From Chloroflexota bacterium (lineage in GTDB: Bacteria; Chloroflexota; Anaerolineae; Anaerolineales; UBA11858): a stretch of DNA of 8,496 nucleotides. The notes under the pieces are model-generated. The model was not told where the DNA came from. It searched no databases and was given only the letters and a program-made list of their open reading frames with translations. Shown here piece by piece: positions 5,772-8,496 of this stretch (positions are counted from its first letter, which is position 1; each line of letters opens with the position of its first letter). Both the position numbers and the translations under genes were made by a program. The DNA lies in the NCBI GenBank assembly GCA_030666985.1, contig DAOUWT010000095.1, positions 1-8,496 of the forward strand, given 5' to 3'.

Positions 5772-5807
5772 GAGGTGACAGTCATTTCCAAAAGTGACTA
5801 TCACCTC
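5772..5807. repeat. Imperfect inverted repeat, about 16-bp arms
   Basis: GAGGTGACAGTCATTT (5772-5787) and AAAGTGACTATCACCTC (5791-5807) pair with two mismatches (C/T and T/C positions, both G-T compatible in RNA on one strand). It lies about 57 bases upstream of the minus-strand gene starting at 5715. It looks like a dispersed hairpin repeat, and its right flank shares ACCTCCGCATTC with 3110-3121. A regulatory role in the divergent promoter region is possible but not shown. Confidence 0.65.
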
Positions 5808-6010
5808 CGCATTCAGCCTACCTCCTGGTTGGGTAGTAGTAGTGGACTGTCAAGAATGAAATGATGGATAAAGTCCTTTCAATAGATATATTTTTTCTGG
5901 GCATCTTTCTCATCCATAAGCTGATTTCAGATAATGATACCTGATAAATCGGTTTCCATCAAATTGTGTTTGACAACCGTGTGCGCTAAACGCTAAACTC
6001 TCACACCCAC
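5808..6010. other. Divergent intergenic region, upstream part
   Basis: This stretch has no credible gene. It is AT-rich from about 5860. It contains GATAATGATACC (5930-5941), which resembles a partial Fur box, a second TTTGACA near 5968, and a direct repeat CGCTAAA-CGCTAAA near 5985-5998. It probably holds regulatory sites for the fur-cbi operon and the leftward gene. Confidence 0.35.
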
Positions 6011-6038
6011 TTGACAAAATACCCCCCCAAATTATAAT
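6011..6038 (+). promoter_or_regulatory. Sigma70-type promoter of the fur-cbiMQ operon
   Basis: TTGACA (6011-6016) and TATAAT (6033-6038) are both exact consensus hexamers, 16 bases apart, with an expected transcription start near 6045. That gives a leader of about 30 bases before the ATG at 6075. Confidence 0.85.
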
Positions 6039-6044
6039 ACTCGC

Positions 6045-6064
6045 TATTGCGAAAATCCGCAATA
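6045..6064. promoter_or_regulatory. Operator-like dyad at the transcription start
   Basis: TATTGCG-AAAATC-CGCAATA is a perfect 7-bp inverted repeat with a 6-base spacer, placed directly after the -10 box where a repressor would block initiation. Its size and TTGC...GCAA outline resemble binding sites of some Fur-superfamily regulators such as Nur or Zur. It is likely bound by the regulator encoded just downstream. Confidence 0.6.
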
Positions 6065-6074
6065 AGGAGAAACC

Positions 6075-6506
6075 ATGCCCCATTGTCACACTCATATTGA
6101 AAAACTGCGCCAACGCGGCTACCGCATCACTCCCCAGCGAGAGATCATCATCAAAGCCATAGCTCACTCCACCTCCCACCTCACCGCAGAAGATCTCCTG
6201 GAATTGATCCGTACTAGCTCCGAGGCAATCAATATTGCCACCGTGTACCGCACCTTAGAAATGTTGGTGGAAGAGGGCCTGATCATCCGCTCCGATTTGG
6301 GACAAGGACGGGCTGTGTATGCCCCTCACCAACACGGGCCGCACCTTCACCTCGTCTGCCGCCAATGTGGGGAAGTGTTTGACGCTGACCACACCATGGC
6401 CTGTTCTCTCCGAGAGCAGATTTGGGAGCAGCACCACTTTGAAGCGGATTTTAGTCACACTACTGTTTTTGGACTTTGTGCTTTATGTCAGAAAAAGGAG
6501 GAATAA
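6075..6506 (+). CDS. Fur-family metal-responsive transcriptional repressor
   Basis: This 143-residue protein is the normal length for Fur/Zur/Nur proteins. The N-terminal winged-helix domain covers about 10-80 (LRQRGYRITPQREIII, LTAEDLLELI, recognition helix INIATVYRTLEMLVEEGLI). A hinge and dimerisation/metal domain follows with the HxH pattern HGPHLH (87-92), the first structural-zinc pair C95-x2-C98 and the second pair C135-x2-C138. An extra His-rich N-terminus (PHCHTH) could add a metal ligand. AAGGAG five bases before the ATG supports the start. It is the first gene of the operon with cbiM and cbiQ, so it probably senses cobalt, nickel or zinc and represses itself and the transporter through the dyad at 6045-6064. 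The exact metal cannot be read from sequence. The 3' end is partly duplicated downstream. Confidence 0.93.
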   Translation: MPHCHTHIEKLRQRGYRITPQREIIIKAIAHSTSHLTAEDLLELIRTSSEAINIATVYRTLEMLVEEGLIIRSDLGQGRAVYAPHQHGPHLHLVCRQCGEVFDADHTMACSLREQIWEQHHFEADFSHTTVFGLCALCQKKEE

Positions 6507-6675
6507 CTCATAAAATTTAGCTTATCCCTCAGACCACACCCGGCTGACCTTCTTCAGGAACAGATTCGGGCGCAGTATCATTTCAAACCGGATTTCAGTC
6601 ATACTACTATTTTTGGACTTTGTGCTCAATGTCAGAGCCAGGAGAAATAAATCATGAATTTTAGCTTATCCCTCA
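6387..6675. repeat. Diverged tandem duplication of the fur-end/cbiM-start junction (unit about 145 bp)
   Basis: Unit A (6387 to about 6531) and unit B (6532 to about 6675) both run from GACCACACC through the Fur C-terminus, the ribosome-binding site and the first cbiM codons. GACCACACC recurs at an offset of 145 and the remainder at 144, so one copy has a one-base indel. Shared blocks include TTTTTGGACTTTGTGCT and TTAGCTTATCCCTCA. Many differences fall at third codon positions. Confidence 0.9.
6510..6650 (+). pseudogene. Chimeric remnant: cbiM start fused to a Fur paralogue C-terminus
   Basis: From ATA at 6510 an uninterrupted frame reads IKFSLSLRP (matching MNFSLSLNP of CbiM), then ADLLQEQIRAQYHFKPDFS, HTTIFGLCAQCQ and SQEK with TAA at 6648. 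The second half matches the Fur C-terminus REQIWEQHHFEADFS and following, including the second CxxC pair. The cbiM start codon is ATA and no ATG, GTG or TTG lies in the frame, so it is probably not translated. It is a relic either of a local duplication or of a deletion between two fur-cbiM copies. Confidence 0.7.
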
Positions 6676-7610
6676 ACCCCGAAGCTTTACATATCCCCGA
6701 TGGATTCCTTTCCTTACCCATCTCCCTGATCTTTTGGGCTATTGCCATCTTGTTGGTGGGAATAGCCGTGCGCCGGACGCGCGGAGAACTCGGAGAGCGC
6801 CAGATCCCCGTCATGGGTCTCTTGGCAGCCTTCATCTTCGCCGCCCAGATGATCAACTTCCCCGTTGCCGGCGGCACTTCCGGCCACCTCCTAGGAGGCG
6901 CGTTAGCCGCCATTGTCCTTGGCCCTTGGGCCGGTATTTTGGTGATGACCACCGTGGTCGGCGCCCAGGCCCTTTTCTTCCAGGACGGCGGATTGATGGT
7001 CATGGGAGCCAACATCTTCAATATGGGCATCCTCACCGCGCTAATAGGCTACGGACTTTATCGGAGTGTTGAAAATCAATCCAAAGGTCTAAAGCTGGCC
7101 ATAGCGGGCATCGCGGCCTGGATTTCCGTCATCGCCGGGGCCTTATGCACCTCCTTGCAACTTTGGCTTAGCGGAACTTCCTCCTTGAAAATTGTTCTCC
7201 CTGCCATGTTGGGCGTTCATGCCCTGATTGGCCTGGGAGAAGCCCTCATCACCGTGGGAGCGCTGGCCTTCATCTTCCAAACCCGCCCCGACCTCCTCAC
7301 TTCCGAAGATAAGCAGCGCAGCAGGGGATGGATCGCGGTTGGCGGCTTGATCTCGTTAGCCGTCGTCCTCATCTCCCCGCTGGCATCCGCCTCGCCCGAT
7401 GGCTTGGAGCGTGTCGCCATCAACATGGGCTTCATTGCTCAAGGAGCCGATGCGCCTTACCAAATCCTCCCCGACTATACCCTGCCATTCCTGGGTGAAA
7501 CCTCCCTCTCCACCATCTTAGCTGGATTGATTGGCCTGCTCATTGTAGGAGGCATAGTGGCAGGCATTGCAAAACTTCTTGCCCCCTCATCCACCCCTGA
7601 ACAGGCGTGA
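6654..7610 (+). CDS. cbiM: CbiM/NikM energy-coupling factor substrate-binding protein fused to a CbiN-like PDGLE domain
   Basis: The 318-residue membrane protein is the substrate-specific S component of a cobalt/nickel ECF importer. The metal-binding N-terminal motif appears as HIPDGFLS (13-20), and the family's second histidine lies in FPVAGGTSGHLLGG (69-82; His78). GPWAGILVMTTVVGAQALFFQDGG and GANIFNMG follow as usual. From about 225 a CbiN/NikN-type PDGLE unit is fused: a helix, SPLASASPDGLERVA (241-255), a loop and a final helix (about 285-309). Oddly, 12 residues precede the HIPDG motif, which normally follows Met1 directly because the N-terminal amine and His2 bind the metal, and Leu replaces that Met. 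The extension is not a classical signal peptide. AGGAG lies nine bases before the ATG. The stop TGA overlaps a GTG in a 26-bp duplicated junction leading to cbiQ. Confidence 0.92.
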   Translation: MNFSLSLNPEALHIPDGFLSLPISLIFWAIAILLVGIAVRRTRGELGERQIPVMGLLAAFIFAAQMINFPVAGGTSGHLLGGALAAIVLGPWAGILVMTTVVGAQALFFQDGGLMVMGANIFNMGILTALIGYGLYRSVENQSKGLKLAIAGIAAWISVIAGALCTSLQLWLSGTSSLKIVLPAMLGVHALIGLGEALITVGALAFIFQTRPDLLTSEDKQRSRGWIAVGGLISLAVVLISPLASASPDGLERVAINMGFIAQGADAPYQILPDYTLPFLGETSLSTILAGLIGLLIVGGIVAGIAKLLAPSSTPEQA

Positions 7611-7646
7611 AAAGCACTTTCCCTGAACAAGCGTGAAAAGCACCTT
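7595..7646 (+). repeat. 26-bp tandem duplication at the cbiM/cbiQ junction
   Basis: Units 7595-7620 and 7621-7646 share CCCTGAACA-[G/A]-GCGTGAAAAG and then CAC-[T/C]-TT. They differ at two positions. Each copy carries the overlapping GTGA stop/start, so the ancestral cbiQ start probably overlapped the cbiM stop before the duplication moved it 26 bases downstream. Confidence 0.92.
7607..7636 (+). other. Possible 9-codon coupling mini-ORF between cbiM and cbiQ
   Basis: GTG at 7607 overlaps the cbiM stop (GTGA) and opens the peptide MKSTFPEQA. Its TGA at 7634-7636 overlaps the GTG of cbiQ. The two overlaps arise from the 26-bp duplication. Terminating ribosomes could reinitiate twice, relaying translation from cbiM to cbiQ. 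Whether it is translated is unknown. Confidence 0.35.
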
Positions 7647-8418
7647 TCTTAATCTTTACCAGGTCAGAAAAAGCCCCATCCACAGCCTTGACCCCCGCGT
7701 CAAAGTCATCGTCACCGTGTTGGTGATTCTCTCCAACGCCTTGCTGCCAGATGGGGCTTGGCTTGCTTTTGGAATCACGTGGGGGATGCTCCTCGCCGTT
7801 ACCTATCTTGCCACCATCCCCCTAAAATTTTTGCTCTCACGTTCGCTCATCGTCCTCCCTTTCACTTTTGCGGCCCTCACCACTGTCTTCTCCACCCCCG
7901 GCCCGCCCCTGGTTACGCTCACCTATCCCCCGGTCACGATTACCGCTGCGGGGCTGACGCGCTTCGAGAGCATCATGCTGCGGAGTTGGCTCTCCGTCCA
8001 GGCGGCCATCCTCCTCTCCTCTACCACTCCCTTCCCAGACCTGATTCACGCCTTGCGCCATCTCAAAATTCCCCCCATTCTGGTTTCCATTATTTCCTTC
8101 ATGTACCGCTACCTCTTCGTGCTCATCGACGAGGCCAAACGCCTGCTCCGCGCCCGCGCATCTCGCAGCGCAAGCCGGCCCCATCGCAGAAGCGGGGTAA
8201 ACCTCGCCTGGAACGCCAAAACAAGCGGAAATTTGGTGGGACAATTATTCCTCCGCAGCCTGGAGCGCAGCGAACGCATTTACCAGGCTATGCAGTCGCG
8301 GGGATATCGGGGGGAACTCCTGACGCTGAACCCGCACCTAATGGGGGCAGCAGATTGGCTCGCGCTGGGTACCGCCCTGGCGATTTTATCTGGAATTCAG
8401 GCCTGCGGGCGTTTGTGA
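7633..8418 (+). CDS. cbiQ: CbiQ/EcfT-type transmembrane component of cobalt/nickel ECF transporter
   Basis: This 261-residue membrane protein is the T component, which links the CbiM substrate binder to the ATPase CbiO. The start SPIHSLDPRVKVIVTV (14-29) is characteristic. Hydrophobic helices follow at about 25-38, 43-60, 66-85, 114-131 and 236-256. The two cytoplasmic coupling motifs are visible: ERSERIYQAMQSRGYRG (211-227), with the classic Arg-Gly, and an earlier RARASR (173-178). Both are used by EcfT proteins to contact the ATPases. The GTG start aligns with the CbiQ N-terminal pattern and is the second copy of the duplicated junction. No strong separate Shine-Dalgarno is seen, which fits translational coupling. 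No cbiO lies in the window. The stop abuts a heptamer repeat array. Confidence 0.92.
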   Translation: MKSTFLNLYQVRKSPIHSLDPRVKVIVTVLVILSNALLPDGAWLAFGITWGMLLAVTYLATIPLKFLLSRSLIVLPFTFAALTTVFSTPGPPLVTLTYPPVTITAAGLTRFESIMLRSWLSVQAAILLSSTTPFPDLIHALRHLKIPPILVSIISFMYRYLFVLIDEAKRLLRARASRSASRPHRRSGVNLAWNAKTSGNLVGQLFLRSLERSERIYQAMQSRGYRGELLTLNPHLMGAADWLALGTALAILSGIQACGRL

Positions 8419-8496
8419 GAGATTAGGGATTAGGGACTAGAGACTAGGGACTAGAGACTAGGGACTAGGGACTAGAGACTAGGGACTAGGGACTAG
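8419..8496. repeat. Heptamer tandem array (GRGAYTA)n
   Basis: Eleven full 7-base units follow the cbiQ stop without a gap: GAGATTA, GGGATTA, then nine GGGACTA or GAGACTA units in unbroken register, continuing past the window edge. Only positions 2 (G/A) and 5 (T/C) vary. It lies where a terminator or the cbiO start would be expected. Confidence 0.95.

Noticed and set aside
7758..8426. Plus-strand frame of 222 codons inside cbiQ
   Set aside because: It is a shadow of cbiQ in another frame, very rich in Pro, His and Arg as expected from GC-rich out-of-frame reading.
8419..8496. CRISPR array reading of the terminal repeat
   Set aside because: Units are 7 bases with no spacers; it is a simple tandem array.

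Overview
The window looks like a piece of a Chloroflexota genome, most likely Anaerolineae. This is an inference from gene content and style: many short palindromic intergenic repeats, a Cys-containing C-terminal anchor motif, a multihaem-cytochrome-like lipoprotein and mixed GC content. No rRNA or marker gene settles the taxonomy. I found no tRNA, rRNA, CRISPR array or transposase gene.

Layout. Positions 1-129 hold a nested inverted-repeat element lying against a short TumE/DUF6516-like gene that appears to lack its N-terminal part. A complete RlmI-type rRNA methyltransferase follows (408-1667, +). A run of minus-strand genes comes next: an amphi-Trp domain protein (1689-1964), a five-helix membrane protein with an extracytoplasmic Lcl/DUF1566-like domain (2047-3105), a broken lipoprotein related to multihaem cytochromes (3229-4241), a gene-free stretch rich in palindromes and C-terminal anchor remnants (4242-4707), and an uncharacterised soluble protein (4708-5715).

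The right third is a plus-strand metal-homeostasis operon. A strong sigma70-type promoter and a 20-bp operator-like dyad precede a Fur-family regulator (6075-6506). Behind it are cbiM fused to a CbiN-like PDGLE domain (6654-7610) and cbiQ (7633-8418). Together these make the membrane part of an ECF-type cobalt/nickel importer. The ATPase CbiO is not in the window and is expected downstream. A heptamer repeat array begins directly after the cbiQ stop and runs to the window edge.

The most striking theme is small-scale duplication and palindrome insertion affecting genes. A perfect 43-bp palindrome is read in frame inside the lipoprotein gene, and a smaller relative with compensatory base changes lies in its signal peptide. 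A 35-bp tandem duplication frameshifts the same gene. A diverged duplication of about 145 bp of the fur/cbiM junction lies between those genes. A 26-bp tandem duplication of the cbiM/cbiQ junction creates a 9-codon mini-ORF that overlaps both the cbiM stop and the cbiQ start. I see no clear defence system or other wholly new multi-gene system. The novelty is in repeat biology and in these junctions.
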